Assembly (NCBI GenBank): GCA_949285785.1
Contig: CASEAG010000038.1
Location: 1 to 64,000, forward strand
DNA from: an uncultured Spirochaetales bacterium
GTDB lineage: Bacteria > Spirochaetota > Spirochaetia > Sphaerochaetales > Sphaerochaetaceae
Direction of reading: 5' to 3'
DNA length: 64,000 nt
A program made the position numbers and the translations under genes. Every line of letters starts with the position of its first letter. The first letter of the stretch is position 1. Positions 17,050-26,741 of this stretch are shown here, piece by piece. Under the pieces are notes generated by a model. The model saw nothing but the letters and a program-made list of their open reading frames with translations. It was not told the origin of the DNA and ran no database searches.

Positions 17050-19491
17050 TTATACGTAATCCTTGAGCTTTCTGCTTCTCTTGGGATGTCTCAATCTTCT
17101 CAAGGCCTTGGCCTCGATCTGCCTGATTCTCTCACGGGTGACATCAAAATACAAGCCAACCTCCTCGAGAGTCAATGGATAGCCGTCATCAAGTCCGAAG
17201 CGCATCCTGAGGACCTCTTGCTCACGCGGCGGAAGCGTCGTCAGTACTTCGCTTATCTGCTCCTTCAGCAGCACATATGCCGTCTGGGTCGCAGGATTCT
17301 CGACGTCCTTGTCCTCGATGAAGTCCGACAGTAGGCTGTCCTCCTCCTCTCCGACCGGAGTCTCGAGCGAGATGGGCTCCCTCGAGACGGACTTGACGGC
17401 CTTGACCTTCTTCTCGTCCCATCCGAGCTTGGCGGCGATCTCCTCGTCGGTCGGCTCGCGCCCCAGCTGTTGCATGAGGGACCTGGACTCCCTGACGACC
17501 TTGTTGATCTGCTCGATCATGTGGACGGGAACGCGGATCGTCCTCGCCTGGTCGGAGATTGATCTCGTGATCGCCTGGCGTATCCACCAGGTGGCGTAGG
17601 TCGAGAACTTGAAGCCCTTGCGGTACTCGAACTTCTCGACGGCCTTGATCAGACCGATGTTGCCCTCCTGCACGAGGTCGAAGAACTGGAGACCACGGTT
17701 GGTGTACTTCTTGGCGATCGAGACCACCAGTCTCAGATTGGCCTTGATCAGCCTGTCCTTGGCATCCTTCATCATCTTCTGCCCCTCACGGATCTTCTTC
17801 ACGGAGGCGAGAATCTTGTCGGTTCCACTGACAAGGACCTTGTCCGGGTCGGCGGGATCGAACCTGTCGTCGAAGGACTCGAACTCGTAGCAGATGCTTT
17901 TCAGCTGCTTCTCGTTGATCTGCAGCGTCTTGATGTCCTCCTTGATCTCGTCGGCGCTCATGCCAAGGGCCTCTTCGATGCTCCTGGTCTTGCTTCTCGT
18001 CGCGAGGTCACGTCCAAGCTGCCTCAGCTCACGTGCCGTATCGGTGCTGGAGATATGGAGCTTCGATATGAGATAGGCGGCCTTGTCGCTGCACTCGTGG
18101 ATCTGGTCTGCGGCCTGGAGGAAGCGTCCGGTGAGCTCGTCGATCTCCTCCTGGTCGAGGACGATGGGGTAATACCAGATGGGCATCCGCCCACGTCTGA
18201 GCCCCGTGTCGTTCGCGACCTCGAGCACTGCCTTGTAATCTTCGTCCGCCCTGAGAGCCTCGAATGCACCGCCCTCGCTCCTCTCCTCCCTTGCGGCAAG
18301 CTCTTCATCCTTCCTGTCGAGCTCGCTGAAGATAGAGAAGTCGTTGCGGTCGCTGATATGGTTGCGGGAGACGATGATCTGGTTTCCATAGGGAGTGCGG
18401 ATCTTCATGTACATGTGCAGCGTCTCGTCGTCAAGCTCCTTGGCATCGACGCCGAGGAATCTGGCAAGCTCCTTGCGGTTGTCCTCGTCGAAGAAGACGA
18501 TCTCGTCGGCCTTGACCTCGAAGCCGCCCAGATAGAGCTTCATCAGCTCCTCGCGGCGTCTGGCGAAGTCCTCGTCTCCGATTATGTCCTCGCCGGTGAG
18601 GATGGCCCTCTGGATCTGGTCGTTGTATTCCCTAAGCAGCTTCGAGCAGTCCTTGAGAGACTCCTTATACACTGCGGTGTAGTGCTTCTGTCTGGAGAGA
18701 AGCGACTTGAGCTCCTCTGGACTGATGGAGTCGTCATCCTCGTCGACCCTCGTGGCAAGCTGATTGCTGATGCGTGTGAAAAGCGAGATGAGAAGCCCGC
18801 TCTCCCTGATGACCGACCTGATGACCTCGTCACCGGCCTCCATCTGTTTCGAGAGCGTGACCTCCTGGGCGGCATCAAGCAGATTCTCCTTGCCGATCTC
18901 CTTCATGTAGAGTCTGATGGGATCGTCGCCGGAGCTCTCGAGCTTGTCGTTGCCGAGGATGGTATGGGACTTGGTCTCGTGGTCATGGCTGTCGCTGATC
19001 TGGTTGAGATCGACGAAGTGCTCGCCGGACCCGACATGCTCATCATCGGGATTGGTCCATGAGCTGAGAGTCGGGGCATCGTTGTCGACATCCTCCTCGC
19101 TCTCCTCGTCGTAGTCCTCGTCCTCCTCGTCCTCGCTCTCCTCCTCTTCTTCAGCACCATCTTCCGGGATGTCGAAGTCGGATGGGACGTCGTCATCGCC
19201 GGCGAGTTCCTCGTCCTCCATGTCGGGATAGTCGAGATTCTCCTCCTCGAGCTCCTCTTCGCTCATGCTCTCGGGATCCTCTTCGGCTATGGCCTGGCTG
19301 GCATTGTCATGATAGTCGATGCCATGCTCGTTCAGTTCATTCACGAGATCGTCGAAGTCGGTCGACTTGTTGATCTCGTCCTCCCTGATGGCAAGAACCT
19401 CCAGAATGTCCTTCTTCAGTACGAAGCCCCCATTGTCGAAGCTCCTCCTGGACAATTCCTTGATGATCTGATTCTTCTGTTCCTCTGTCAT
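17050..19491 (-). CDS. rpoD: Primary sigma factor RpoD, very large form
   Basis: This housekeeping sigma-70 has all regions: 1.1 (residues ~1-70), a highly acidic linker (~95-150, long Asp/Glu runs), 1.2 ([17 protein letters not shown]), a long non-conserved insertion of roughly 300 residues, 2.1-2.4 ([51 protein letters not shown]), 3 and 4 ([33 protein letters not shown]). At 813 residues it is longer than E. coli RpoD (613), due to the linker and insertion. ATG 19491 is used; a GTG six bases upstream (19497) lies at a better distance from GGAAGG and may be the real start. It is probably cotranscribed with dnaG. Confidence 0.96.
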   Translation of the reverse strand: MTEEQKNQIIKELSRRSFDNGGFVLKKDILEVLAIREDEINKSTDFDDLVNELNEHGIDYHDNASQAIAEEDPESMSEEELEEENLDYPDMEDEELAGDDDVPSDFDIPEDGAEEEEESEDEEDEDYDEESEEDVDNDAPTLSSWTNPDDEHVGSGEHFVDLNQISDSHDHETKSHTILGNDKLESSGDDPIRLYMKEIGKENLLDAAQEVTLSKQMEAGDEVIRSVIRESGLLISLFTRISNQLATRVDEDDDSISPEELKSLLSRQKHYTAVYKESLKDCSKLLREYNDQIQRAILTGEDIIGDEDFARRREELMKLYLGGFEVKADEIVFFDEDNRKELARFLGVDAKELDDETLHMYMKIRTPYGNQIIVSRNHISDRNDFSIFSELDRKDEELAAREERSEGGAFEALRADEDYKAVLEVANDTGLRRGRMPIWYYPIVLDQEEIDELTGRFLQAADQIHECSDKAAYLISKLHISSTDTARELRQLGRDLATRSKTRSIEEALGMSADEIKEDIKTLQINEKQLKSICYEFESFDDRFDPADPDKVLVSGTDKILASVKKIREGQKMMKDAKDRLIKANLRLVVSIAKKYTNRGLQFFDLVQEGNIGLIKAVEKFEYRKGFKFSTYATWWIRQAITRSISDQARTIRVPVHMIEQINKVVRESRSLMQQLGREPTDEEIAAKLGWDEKKVKAVKSVSREPISLETPVGEEEDSLLSDFIEDKDVENPATQTAYVLLKEQISEVLTTLPPREQEVLRMRFGLDDGYPLTLEEVGLYFDVTRERIRQIEAKALRRLRHPKRSRKLKDYV

Positions 19492-19507
19492 CGACACTAA
19501 AACCTTC

Positions 19508-21328
19508 CTAAACGTTCTGAAGCCTTTCAGAAAGCTCCCTGATCTGACCGTCGAGATCGATCTTCTCGTTGAGAAGCTCCTTCTGTTCGGCCTCGGAGAA
19601 GCCTTCGGCCTCACCCTGCCTGATCTGCAGCAGCACAAGCCGGCGACGTTCCTCCATCTTCCTCAGCGTGATGCGATCCAGGATCTCGTCTATAACCTCT
19701 TCAGGATTGTCCACCTTGAATTCCGGAAGAAGGAAACTGGTGGCCACATCGTGTCTTACCTGGTCGTCAGCAATGAGGGAGAGGAAGAGCTCATCGGTCC
19801 TGCCTACCCCGTCCCGGCGGACAGACTCCAGGGCAAGATAAATCATCTGCGCCTCCCTGTCCTTGAGGTCGCCGAATCTGAATGCCCTGGTGTAGGTCGC
19901 AAACAGCCCCCTGTGATTCGCGAACATGAGCATCATGTACAGATCAGGGGAGATGTCTCCTACCTTCAGCCGCCTGAAATGGGTTGTGGAAGAGTCCTGG
20001 TCGACACCCTGCCGCCGCACCGTCTGGCGCGAGGAAAGCGCATCGTCCAGATCCCGTCCGATCTCCACCTCACCTACGCCAAGGACCTGTGAAATCTGCC
20101 TCACATATGCATCCCTCTCGACATTGCTTCTGGTGGCATTGAGAAAGGGCGCCATGCTCTGGACGAATTCCGACTTTCCTTTTGGCGTTCTAGTATTATA
20201 TAAATCCAGCCCCCGTTTTACAAGATATCCGAAGGCGTCGCTGGACACTTCAAGACAGGTCCTGAGGGCGTCCTGACCTTCCTTCTCCAGGTACTCCGAT
20301 GCGTCCTTGTACCGGTCGAGCGCCAGGATGCGGGTCTCGAGTCCCTTCTCCTGGAGCATCGTGATGGCCTTCACAGTCGCCTCCTGTCCGGCCTGGTCGG
20401 TGTCGAACAGCAGCTTGACAGTCGTCGCATAGCGGGCGATTAGACCTGCCTGCTCGCTCGTGAAGGCCGTACCGAAGGGTGCCACGGCATAGGCGAGTCC
20501 CGCCTGATGAAGGCTGATGGCATCGAAGTTGCCCTCGCACACGATCACCTCATGGCCCTTCTTCACGTTCTCCAGCGACTCGTAGAATCCATAGAGGTTG
20601 TGCTTCTTCGAATAGACGGATGTATCCGGCGTGTTGATGTACTTCGGGGTGTCGTCACGGAATGAGAGATCCCTGGCGCCGAAGGCGACGACCCGTCCCT
20701 GCCAGGACCTGACGGGGAACATGAGACGGTTGCAGAAGAGAGGATACGGATAGTTGTTGCGGCTGAAGAAACCGCTCTGGCGCAGGAAGTCGTCGCTGTA
20801 GCCGAGCTTCAGCATATGGCTGTGGAGCCACCTCGAATCCTTCGGGGCATAGCCGAGGTTGAATTTCCTGACCGTCTCGTCGGTGATCTTGCGCTTTGCA
20901 AGATACAGTCTTGCATCCTCGGCCTCCGGGCTGGAGAGAAGCATCTCGTGGAAGGTCCTTGCCATCTGTTCGTTGAGCTCGAACAGGCTGTTCTTCTCCT
21001 CCTTCCTCTTCGCATCGGCAGGCGTCTCGTCCTCGACGGCAACTCCGGCCTTCTGTGCAAGCAGGCGAACAGACTCGGGGAAAGTGACCTTGTCCATCTT
21101 CATGACGAAGTCGAACATGCTTCCATGTTCATGGCAGGCGAAGCAGTAATAGCTTCCACGTTCCACGTTGAGCTTGCAGCTCGGTGTCCTCTCGCTGCCG
21201 TTTCCATGAAAGGGACAGCGGATCCAGAATGCACTGTTGCGCTGTATCACCTGGGTATAGGAAGACACCACGTCAACGATGCTCAGTCTGGATTTGATAT
21301 CCTCGATTGTCCTGTCAGAAAACGCCAA
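19508..21328 (-). CDS. dnaG: DNA primase
   Basis: This 606-residue primase has an N-terminal CHC2 zinc finger (CPFH near residue 38, CFACH near 62). A catalytic core follows with [10 protein letters not shown] and a TOPRIM domain ([17 protein letters not shown], then [12 protein letters not shown]). The C-terminal helicase-binding part is less conserved. The start is TTG at 21328 behind GGTGGGG. It is first in the unit dnaG-rpoD-zinc ribbon-rnpB and has its own promoter at 21349-21377. Confidence 0.95.
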   Translation of the reverse strand: MAFSDRTIEDIKSRLSIVDVVSSYTQVIQRNSAFWIRCPFHGNGSERTPSCKLNVERGSYYCFACHEHGSMFDFVMKMDKVTFPESVRLLAQKAGVAVEDETPADAKRKEEKNSLFELNEQMARTFHEMLLSSPEAEDARLYLAKRKITDETVRKFNLGYAPKDSRWLHSHMLKLGYSDDFLRQSGFFSRNNYPYPLFCNRLMFPVRSWQGRVVAFGARDLSFRDDTPKYINTPDTSVYSKKHNLYGFYESLENVKKGHEVIVCEGNFDAISLHQAGLAYAVAPFGTAFTSEQAGLIARYATTVKLLFDTDQAGQEATVKAITMLQEKGLETRILALDRYKDASEYLEKEGQDALRTCLEVSSDAFGYLVKRGLDLYNTRTPKGKSEFVQSMAPFLNATRSNVERDAYVRQISQVLGVGEVEIGRDLDDALSSRQTVRRQGVDQDSSTTHFRRLKVGDISPDLYMMLMFANHRGLFATYTRAFRFGDLKDREAQMIYLALESVRRDGVGRTDELFLSLIADDQVRHDVATSFLLPEFKVDNPEEVIDEILDRITLRKMEERRRLVLLQIRQGEAEGFSEAEQKELLNEKIDLDGQIRELSERLQNV

Positions 21329-21348
21329 AACGGAACCCCACCAAATAG

Positions 21349-21377
21349 AAGATAGTGTGAATGGATGCCAAAGGCAA
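21349..21377 (-). promoter_or_regulatory. Promoter of the dnaG-rpoD unit
   Basis: TTGCCT (21372-21377), a 17-base spacer and TATCTT (21349-21354), about 20 bases upstream of the TTG start of dnaG. Confidence 0.55.
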
Positions 21378-21380
21378 TCC

Positions 21381-21818
21381 TCATTTCACGATAGTCACCA
21401 GTTTCTCAAGCAGAGTCTGCCTCAGAAGGCTTCTTATGCTGGAGGCATCATGATGTTCTCCGCAACCGATTCCGGGACAGCTGTCCTTCTCAGCCTCCCA
21501 CAGGGCCCTGTCCTCGAAGACATGCGGCCAGAATGGGTAAGTCATGCATTGCAGAGGTCTGACAGGATAGATCGAGCATCCCTTCTCGGTGAGGAAGACG
21601 CAGCTGTAGTCATCCCTTTCCTTAAGGGAGATCTGCCAGTAGGTGCCCATGTCGACAAGTCGCGTGTACTTTTCAAGAAACACATCCCTGTCGAGACCGA
21701 GATGGTCGCTGATCTCCTGGATGGACTTCTCGGAAAGATAGACGAAACCCGGTTCCCCCGAACAGCAGTGTCCGCACATTCTGCAGGTGAAATCGACTCC
21801 CTTGTCGTACCAGGCCAC
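21381..21818 (-). CDS. YkgJ-family cysteine cluster protein
   Basis: The N-terminal CRMCGHCC and the later CSIYPVRPLQC plus CPGIGCG cysteines define the YkgJ / UPF0153 group, which probably binds zinc or an iron-sulfur cluster. The biochemical role is unknown. GTG 21818 (145 residues) is preferred because GGGAGG lies six bases upstream; the ATG two codons earlier touches the Shine-Dalgarno sequence itself. Gene order places it between tRNA-Tyr and dnaG. Confidence 0.8.
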   Translation of the reverse strand: MAWYDKGVDFTCRMCGHCCSGEPGFVYLSEKSIQEISDHLGLDRDVFLEKYTRLVDMGTYWQISLKERDDYSCVFLTEKGCSIYPVRPLQCMTYPFWPHVFEDRALWEAEKDSCPGIGCGEHHDASSIRSLLRQTLLEKLVTIVK

Positions 21819-21830
21819 GCACATCCTCCC

Positions 21831-21862
21831 ATGAAAAGAAAGCCTCCCATCTCTGGGAGGCT
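21831..21862 (-). terminator. Terminator after tRNA-Tyr
   Basis: Perfect 9-base arms AGCCTCCCA (21841-21849) and TGGGAGGCT (21854-21862) with a 4-base loop. They are followed on the minus strand by TTCTTTTC. Confidence 0.75.
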
Positions 21863-21873
21863 TCTTCCGTATC

Positions 21874-21955
21874 TGGAGAGAGAAGGATTCGGACCTTCGA
21901 AGGCTAAGCCAACAGATTTACAGTCTGCCCCCTTTGACCGCTCGGGAACCTCTCC
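21874..21955 (-). tRNA. tRNA-Tyr (anticodon GTA)
   Basis: The acceptor stem GGAGAGG pairs with TCTCTCC. The anticodon arm is GCAGA-CTGTAAA-TCTGT with anticodon GTA, and the T arm is GAAGG-TCCGAAT-CCTTC. A class II long variable arm (GGC-TTA-GCC) is present, as expected for bacterial tRNA-Tyr. Discriminator is A; CCA is not encoded. Length 82. Confidence 0.97.
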
Positions 21956-21968
21956 GTCAAACAACGCT

Positions 21969-21998
21969 ATTCAAGCATAAACAGGCAGACATTGTCAA
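21969..21998 (-). promoter_or_regulatory. Promoter of tRNA-Tyr
   Basis: TTGACA (21993-21998), 18 bases and TTGAAT (21969-21974). A small inverted repeat ACATTGT-N6-ACAATGT overlaps the -35 box. Confidence 0.6.
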
Positions 21999-22041
21999 CA
22001 CACAATGTGAGCTTTTAATGCCGATTCATTCAGAACAAGAG

Positions 22042-22554
22042 TCAAACTCCGGCACCAGAAGGAGATATCGGCCTGATCTTTTTCTTCAGCAGTCTCACGA
22101 CCTGCTCCGGGACGAGGCTGGAGACATCCGCTCCGAAGGCGGCCATCTCCTTGATCTGGGACGAGCGGAGCATGAAGTAGCTCGGATCGGTGGGCATGAA
22201 GAGGACCTCCAGATCCTCCATCATCTGCTTGTTCGTCATTGCCAGCTCGAACTCGTAGCCGAAGTCGCCTACGGCCCTGACACCGCGGATCATGACGCCG
22301 ATTCCGTTCCTGCGGGCGAAGTCGACCATCAGCCCGTCGTATGAGACGACGACAATGTTTTCACTGTCGCTGAAGATGTCCTTGAGCATGTCCACCCTCT
22401 CCTGGGCGGTGAACAGGCACTTCTTGCTGATATTGTCCGCGACAACCACAAAGAGGCGGTCATATAGCTTCAGGGAACGCCTGATTATGTTGACATGTCC
22501 CAGCGTGGGGGGATCGAAGGATCCAGGGAACATGGCGACATGGGGATCGGTCAT
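22042..22554 (-). CDS. coaD: Phosphopantetheine adenylyltransferase
   Basis: CoaD makes dephospho-CoA from 4'-phosphopantetheine and ATP, the penultimate CoA step. The N-terminal nucleotidyltransferase motif GSFDPPTLGHVNII is present, with RGVRAVGDFGYEFE and the C-terminal RSSQIKEMAAFG substrate segment. Length 170, normal for the family. Its start overlaps the stop of the upstream gene as ATGA. It is last in the ffh-rplS operon. Confidence 0.96.
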   Translation of the reverse strand: MTDPHVAMFPGSFDPPTLGHVNIIRRSLKLYDRLFVVVADNISKKCLFTAQERVDMLKDIFSDSENIVVVSYDGLMVDFARRNGIGVMIRGVRAVGDFGYEFELAMTNKQMMEDLEVLFMPTDPSYFMLRSSQIKEMAAFGADVSSLVPEQVVRLLKKKIRPISPSGAGV

Positions 22555-23024
22555 ACCTTGTTCTCCTCGACGTACGAGCGGATCTTCTCGAGCCTGTCCC
22601 CATCCTCGTACTGGATGCGTCTGACAACTGTCCAGCGGCCTTCTCCGTCCTTCTCGAATATGGCGAAGTTGCCATGACCGGAATAGGAGAGCACCTGCCC
22701 CTCGGAGAGCGGGTTCTCAGCCTTGAGCTTCTCCAGGACACAGTCGAAATGGACAAGAGCACCCTCAGGCGAATACATCGCGTTTGCGACGCTCTCGATC
22801 CTCTCGCCGCAGATGGCACAGGTGTCGAAAGGCTCCTTGACGAGCCGTGGTTCGATCACAGGGATTCTGGAATGATGTGCATGGCTCCTTGGCGCCCCGA
22901 CGACCTGGTCGAGGGTCTTGAAGCCGACAAGCCGGCTGTCATCGCTCTTCCTACGCCTGCGGTCCTTCGACGGTCTCGAATTTCTTCTGGCACCATACTG
23001 GCCCTTTCCTGACTTCTTGCTCAT
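22551..23024 (-). CDS. Conserved hypothetical protein with a treble-clef-like Cys/His site
   Basis: The basic N-terminus of this 157-residue protein (RRNSRPSKDRRRRKS) suggests RNA or ribosome binding. The centre contains FDTCAICGERI followed by ALVHFDCVLEKL, a CxxC...HxxC arrangement that could bind zinc. The C-terminus resembles a small beta-rich domain (GHGNFAIFEKDGEGRW). It lies between rplS and coaD, within a translation operon, and overlaps coaD by 4 bases. ATG 23024 is used; an upstream TTG has no better signal. I do not recognise a named family. Confidence 0.7.
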   Translation of the reverse strand: MSKKSGKGQYGARRNSRPSKDRRRRKSDDSRLVGFKTLDQVVGAPRSHAHHSRIPVIEPRLVKEPFDTCAICGERIESVANAMYSPEGALVHFDCVLEKLKAENPLSEGQVLSYSGHGNFAIFEKDGEGRWTVVRRIQYEDGDRLEKIRSYVEENKV

Positions 23025-23123
23025 AACGCACTCATTATGTTTCAAATCACGGCTTTATACAATTACAGAAAGACCGGACAGTATTCAAGCTGTCCGGTCC
23101 TTTCCAGATTGGAATGGCGAATT

Positions 23124-23480
23124 TCAGTCCGCCTTCTTCCTGATGAGCTCCTTGACCTTGGCGGCCTTGCCCACCCTGTCTCTGAGGTAGTAGAGCTTCG
23201 CTCTTCTGACACGACCTCTTCTGACGACCTCGATCTTCTCGATTCTGGGCGAGTGGAGAGGGAAGATCCTCTCGACACCGACACCATAGCTGATCTTCCT
23301 GACTACGAAGGTCTTCCTTATGCCCGTGTTGTTCTTGGCGATGACGATGCCTTCGAAGACCTGGATTCTCTCAGTCGTACCCTCGACGATCTTGAAAAAG
23401 ACCTTGACGGTGTCTCCGATGGAGAAGTTCTCAGCATCCTTCTTCATCTGTCTGGCTTCGATTGTTCTGATGATGTCCAT
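23124..23480 (-). CDS. rplS: 50S ribosomal protein L19
   Basis: This 118-residue protein sits at the 30S-50S interface. It carries the family signature segments [26 protein letters not shown] and [18 protein letters not shown]. It lies 6 bases downstream of trmD, the standard bacterial order. Confidence 0.97.
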   Translation of the reverse strand: MDIIRTIEARQMKKDAENFSIGDTVKVFFKIVEGTTERIQVFEGIVIAKNNTGIRKTFVVRKISYGVGVERIFPLHSPRIEKIEVVRRGRVRRAKLYYLRDRVGKAAKVKELIRKKAD

Positions 23481-23486
23481 ACGACA

Positions 23487-24215
23487 TTACCCCTTCATTT
23501 CGTTGATAAGTTCTACAAGTCTTCTCCGCATTGCCAAGTCGAGAGAGGCTCGGCAAAGCACTTCCGGTCTGCTCAGCATCGTTTTTTCGAGCATACGGAA
23601 ATCACGCCAGGTAGCAATCCTTTCGTGATGACCTGACAACAATACATCAGGAACACTTTTTGTGCAATACCTTTCAGGTCTGGTGTACTGCGGGTACTCC
23701 AGCAGTCCGTTGGAGAAGCTCTCGTCCTCCAGGCTCTCCGCCGTGATGACGCCTTCGACCAGGCGGTAGAGCGCGTCGATGATGACGATCGAGCTCGTCT
23801 CTCCGGAGGAGAGGACATAGTCTCCGATGCTGATCTCGTCGTCGACGTACGTGTCGATTATCCTCTGGTCCAGTCCTTCGTAGTGGCCGCAGATGAACAC
23901 GAGGTTCTCCTCCATGCTCAGCTGCTTGGCATACTCCTGTGTGAAAAGCCTGCCTGAAGGTGTCGGGAAGATGACACGCTTGTGCATGGCATCGACCTCG
24001 TCGAGCGCCTTGCCAAGCGGTTCGCACTTGAGCACCATTCCTGCTCCCCCGCCATAAGGCACGTCGTCACAGGTGTGATGCCTGTCCTCGGCATAGTCCC
24101 TGAAGTTGACGATTCTGTATGTGACGATCCCCTTCTCCACAGCCCTCGCCATGATCGAGGATGTGAAGAAGCTGGAGACCATTTCAGGAAAGAGCGTCAG
24201 TATGTCTATGTGCAT
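23487..24215 (-). CDS. trmD: tRNA (guanine-N1-)-methyltransferase
   Basis: TrmD methylates G37 of tRNAs with G36 and prevents frameshifting. The SPOUT-fold features are visible: LTLFPEMV start, RDYAEDRHHTCDDVPYGGGA, ICGHYEGLDQR and the deep-knot SIGDYVLSSGE. Length 242. It follows rimM by 3 bases. Confidence 0.97.
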   Translation of the reverse strand: MHIDILTLFPEMVSSFFTSSIMARAVEKGIVTYRIVNFRDYAEDRHHTCDDVPYGGGAGMVLKCEPLGKALDEVDAMHKRVIFPTPSGRLFTQEYAKQLSMEENLVFICGHYEGLDQRIIDTYVDDEISIGDYVLSSGETSSIVIIDALYRLVEGVITAESLEDESFSNGLLEYPQYTRPERYCTKSVPDVLLSGHHERIATWRDFRMLEKTMLSRPEVLCRASLDLAMRRRLVELINEMKG

Positions 24216-24218
24216 TCT

Positions 24219-24731
24219 TCAGATTTCCAGAAGAGACTTCTCGACAAGCTCGATCGTGCCCTTCTCGAAGTCCGGCTTCGAGACGAATGGGGCCATGTTC
24301 GGTATCAGAACACTCGAGCCGTCACTCTTCCTGACCATCAGATAGTCGGCCTGGGCGCCGTCGCATACGGACTCCACGGTTCCGACCGTCCTGCCATCAC
24401 AGATGAGCGACAGTCCGAAGAGGTCGGCGATGTAGTATTCGCCATCCTCGAGCCTGGGCCCCTCCTCACGGCGGATATACATTTTTCCACCGGAGAGCAT
24501 GCTCGCCTTCTCCTTGCTCTCGTAGCCGGAGAAGCGCATGAGAAAGCTGTCGCTGTGGTCACGGGTATCGAGGACGCGGACCCTGACGCTCCTGCCGTCA
24601 CGGCAGACGATGGTGCATTCCTCGAGTCTTCTCAGATGTTCGGTCTCGCCGCTGTATGGATGGATATGCACGAAGCCTTCGTAGCCGTGTGTGCGTCCTA
24701 CAGCAGCCGTGACGAGGAGTCTGTCATCCAT
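24219..24731 (-). CDS. rimM: 16S rRNA processing protein RimM
   Basis: RimM assists 30S head maturation. The N-terminal RimM barrel (VTAAVGRTHGYEGFVHIHPY) is followed by a PRC-barrel (YYIADLFGLSLICDGRTVG, then LMVRKSDGSSVLIP). The ATG at 24731 is selected for its spacing from GAGGG; the frame is open further upstream. Length 170, normal. Confidence 0.93.
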   Translation of the reverse strand: MDDRLLVTAAVGRTHGYEGFVHIHPYSGETEHLRRLEECTIVCRDGRSVRVRVLDTRDHSDSFLMRFSGYESKEKASMLSGGKMYIRREEGPRLEDGEYYIADLFGLSLICDGRTVGTVESVCDGAQADYLMVRKSDGSSVLIPNMAPFVSKPDFEKGTIELVEKSLLEI

Positions 24732-24807
24732 TGGATTTTCCCTCATTGTTCCAGCAGAGAAAAAAAGACCTCTGGCGGGAATGTCTCCCGCCAGATCCTG
24801 TCCTGCT

Positions 24808-25041
24808 TCAGTCGAGAATCTCGAGACTGGCTCTCTTGCCGTCCTTTGTGGCGCAGGCCGAGAGTATGGTCCTGATGGCCTTGGCGATGCGTCCCTGCTT
24901 GCCTATGACCTTGCCGATGTCGTCCTCGGCGACACGAAGCTCGAGTATTGTCGACTTCTCGCCCTCGACGACGTTGACACTGACCTCCTCCGGTCTGTCC
25001 ACAAGACTCCTGACCAGGAATTCAACCAGTTCCTTCTCCAT
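24808..25041 (-). CDS. khpA: KH-domain RNA-binding protein KhpA
   Basis: This 77-residue single type II KH domain contains the GxxG loop in [20 protein letters not shown]. KhpA binds RNA, often with KhpB, and affects cell envelope and division genes. Its place between rpsP and rimM is the standard order. Confidence 0.92.
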   Translation of the reverse strand: MEKELVEFLVRSLVDRPEEVSVNVVEGEKSTILELRVAEDDIGKVIGKQGRIAKAIRTILSACATKDGKRASLEILD

Positions 25042-25062
25042 ATGTCACGCTCCTTGAGGGAA

Positions 25063-25326
25063 TCAGTTCTCTCTCTGGCGTGAAATGGAAATTCCCTGCT
25101 TATTGAAGATCTTCTTGACAGTTGCGGAAGGCTGTGCGCCGTTCGCAAGCCACTTCTTCGCCTTCTCTGCGTCGAGGGTGACCTGCTTGCCCTCTGCCTC
25201 GATCGGGTGATAGGTTCCCATCTCGTCGATCGTCGCGGAGGACCTTGCGGCCCTGCTGTCCATGACGACGATGCGGTAATAGGGTCTCTTCTTTGCGCCG
25301 AAGCGCTTCAGTCTGATGCTAACCAC
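25063..25326 (-). CDS. rpsP: 30S ribosomal protein S16
   Basis: The protein has 87 residues with the S16 start [20 protein letters not shown] and the central GTYHPI. A GTG at 25326, 7 bases after AAGGAG, is the start that gives the normal family length; the frame stays open further upstream. Confidence 0.95.
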   Translation of the reverse strand: MVSIRLKRFGAKKRPYYRIVVMDSRAARSSATIDEMGTYHPIEAEGKQVTLDAEKAKKWLANGAQPSATVKKIFNKQGISISRQREN

Positions 25327-25355
25327 GGTATTTCTCCTTATTCTACTTGATAGGC

Positions 25356-26684
25356 TCACATGAAGTTCTTCAACATCTGAGCCTGCATTTTCCTGTTTCC
25401 CATCAGCTTCTTCATCATCAGCTTCTGCTTCTCGAAGAGCTTGAGAAGCCTGTTGACGTCTGCAACCGATGTGCCCGAGCCCTTAGCGATCCTCTTGCGT
25501 CTGCTCGGTCCTATGATGCGGTAGTTCGAGCGCTCGAACTTCGTCATCGACTTTATTATCGCCTTCTGGATCTCGAACTGCTTCATGTCGATGTCGTCGG
25601 CGCTGACGTTGCCCTTGGCGCCGGGGATCATCTCGAGAATCTTGTCGACAGAGCCCATCTTGTCCATGTTCTCCAGCTGTTCAAGGTAGTCCTGGAGGTC
25701 GAAGGTGTTCTTCTGCATCTTCTGGGCAAGACGCTCGGCCTCCTTCTGGTCGTAGACCTGCTGTGCCTTCTCGACGAGAGAGACGACATCGCCCATGCCC
25801 AGGATGCGCTGTGCGATCCTGTCCGGATGGAAGACCTCGAGATCCTCGGGCTTCTCGCCTGTACCGATGAACTTCAGCGGCTTGCCGACGACGCTCTTGA
25901 GAGAGAGCGCGGCACCGCCGCGGGTGTCGGAGTCGAACTTGGAGAGGATGACACCGCTGATGCCGACCTTCTGCTCGAACTCCTGGGCGATCGTCACCGC
26001 GTTCTGACCGGTCATCGCATCGGCGACGAAGAGCGTCTCGTCAGGGTTGACCGCCCTGGCGATGTCGACGATCTCCTTCATCAGGGTCTCGTCGAGATGC
26101 ATCCTTCCGCTGGTATCGATGATGACGGTGTCGTATAGCTCATGACGGGCGGTCGACACCGCTTCACGCGCAACCTTGACCGGATCCTTCTCGCCCGGCA
26201 TGGCGAAGACGCGTACGCCGACCTTCTCACCGAGTACCTGGAGCTGGGTGACGGCGGCGGGTCTCACCAGGTCTGCCGCGACGAGCATGACCTTGCGTCC
26301 GTCCTTGGTGAGGCGGAGGGCCAGCTTGCTTGCCGTCGTGGTCTTTCCAGAGCCCTGGAGACCCATCATGAGGATGATGCTCGTAGCGTCCTTGCCCTTG
26401 AGCCTGAGGCCCTGGTCGTCACCACCCAGCAGGGCGACCATCTTGTCGTAGACGATCTTCGTGAACTGCTGGCCGGGATCGACGGAAAGAAGGACCTTCT
26501 CACCAAGAGCCTCATCGAGCGTCGAGTTTATGAAACGGCGGACGACACGGAGATTGACATCGGCATCCAGAAGGGAGATCTTGATCTCCTCCACTGCATC
26601 GCGGATGTTCTTCTCTGTGATCCTGCCCTTTCCCGACAGGCTCTTCATGATGGATGAGAACTTTGTGCTTAGGCTATCGAACAT
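25356..26684 (-). CDS. ffh: Signal recognition particle protein Ffh
   Basis: This GTPase of the SRP targets membrane proteins to FtsY and SecYEG. The N and G domains have GLQGSGKTT (G1), DTSGRMH (G3) and [10 protein letters not shown] (G4 region). The Met-rich M domain with the RNA-binding helix [20 protein letters not shown] ends the protein. Length 442, normal. It heads the ffh-rpsP-khpA-rimM-trmD-rplS-x-coaD operon. Confidence 0.97.
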   Translation of the reverse strand: MFDSLSTKFSSIMKSLSGKGRITEKNIRDAVEEIKISLLDADVNLRVVRRFINSTLDEALGEKVLLSVDPGQQFTKIVYDKMVALLGGDDQGLRLKGKDATSIILMMGLQGSGKTTTASKLALRLTKDGRKVMLVAADLVRPAAVTQLQVLGEKVGVRVFAMPGEKDPVKVAREAVSTARHELYDTVIIDTSGRMHLDETLMKEIVDIARAVNPDETLFVADAMTGQNAVTIAQEFEQKVGISGVILSKFDSDTRGGAALSLKSVVGKPLKFIGTGEKPEDLEVFHPDRIAQRILGMGDVVSLVEKAQQVYDQKEAERLAQKMQKNTFDLQDYLEQLENMDKMGSVDKILEMIPGAKGNVSADDIDMKQFEIQKAIIKSMTKFERSNYRIIGPSRRKRIAKGSGTSVADVNRLLKLFEKQKLMMKKLMGNRKMQAQMLKNFM

Positions 26685-26711
26685 TCTTCCTTATCCTGAT
26701 GGCAAGAGTCA

Positions 26712-26741
26712 TTTATACAGTTTTTCAGTCTGGCACGTCAA
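26712..26741 (-). promoter_or_regulatory. Promoter of the ffh operon
   Basis: TTGACG (26736-26741) overlaps the last codons of smc. An 18-base spacer and TATAAA (26712-26717) follow. The leader is about 20 bases with AAGGAAG. Confidence 0.65.
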
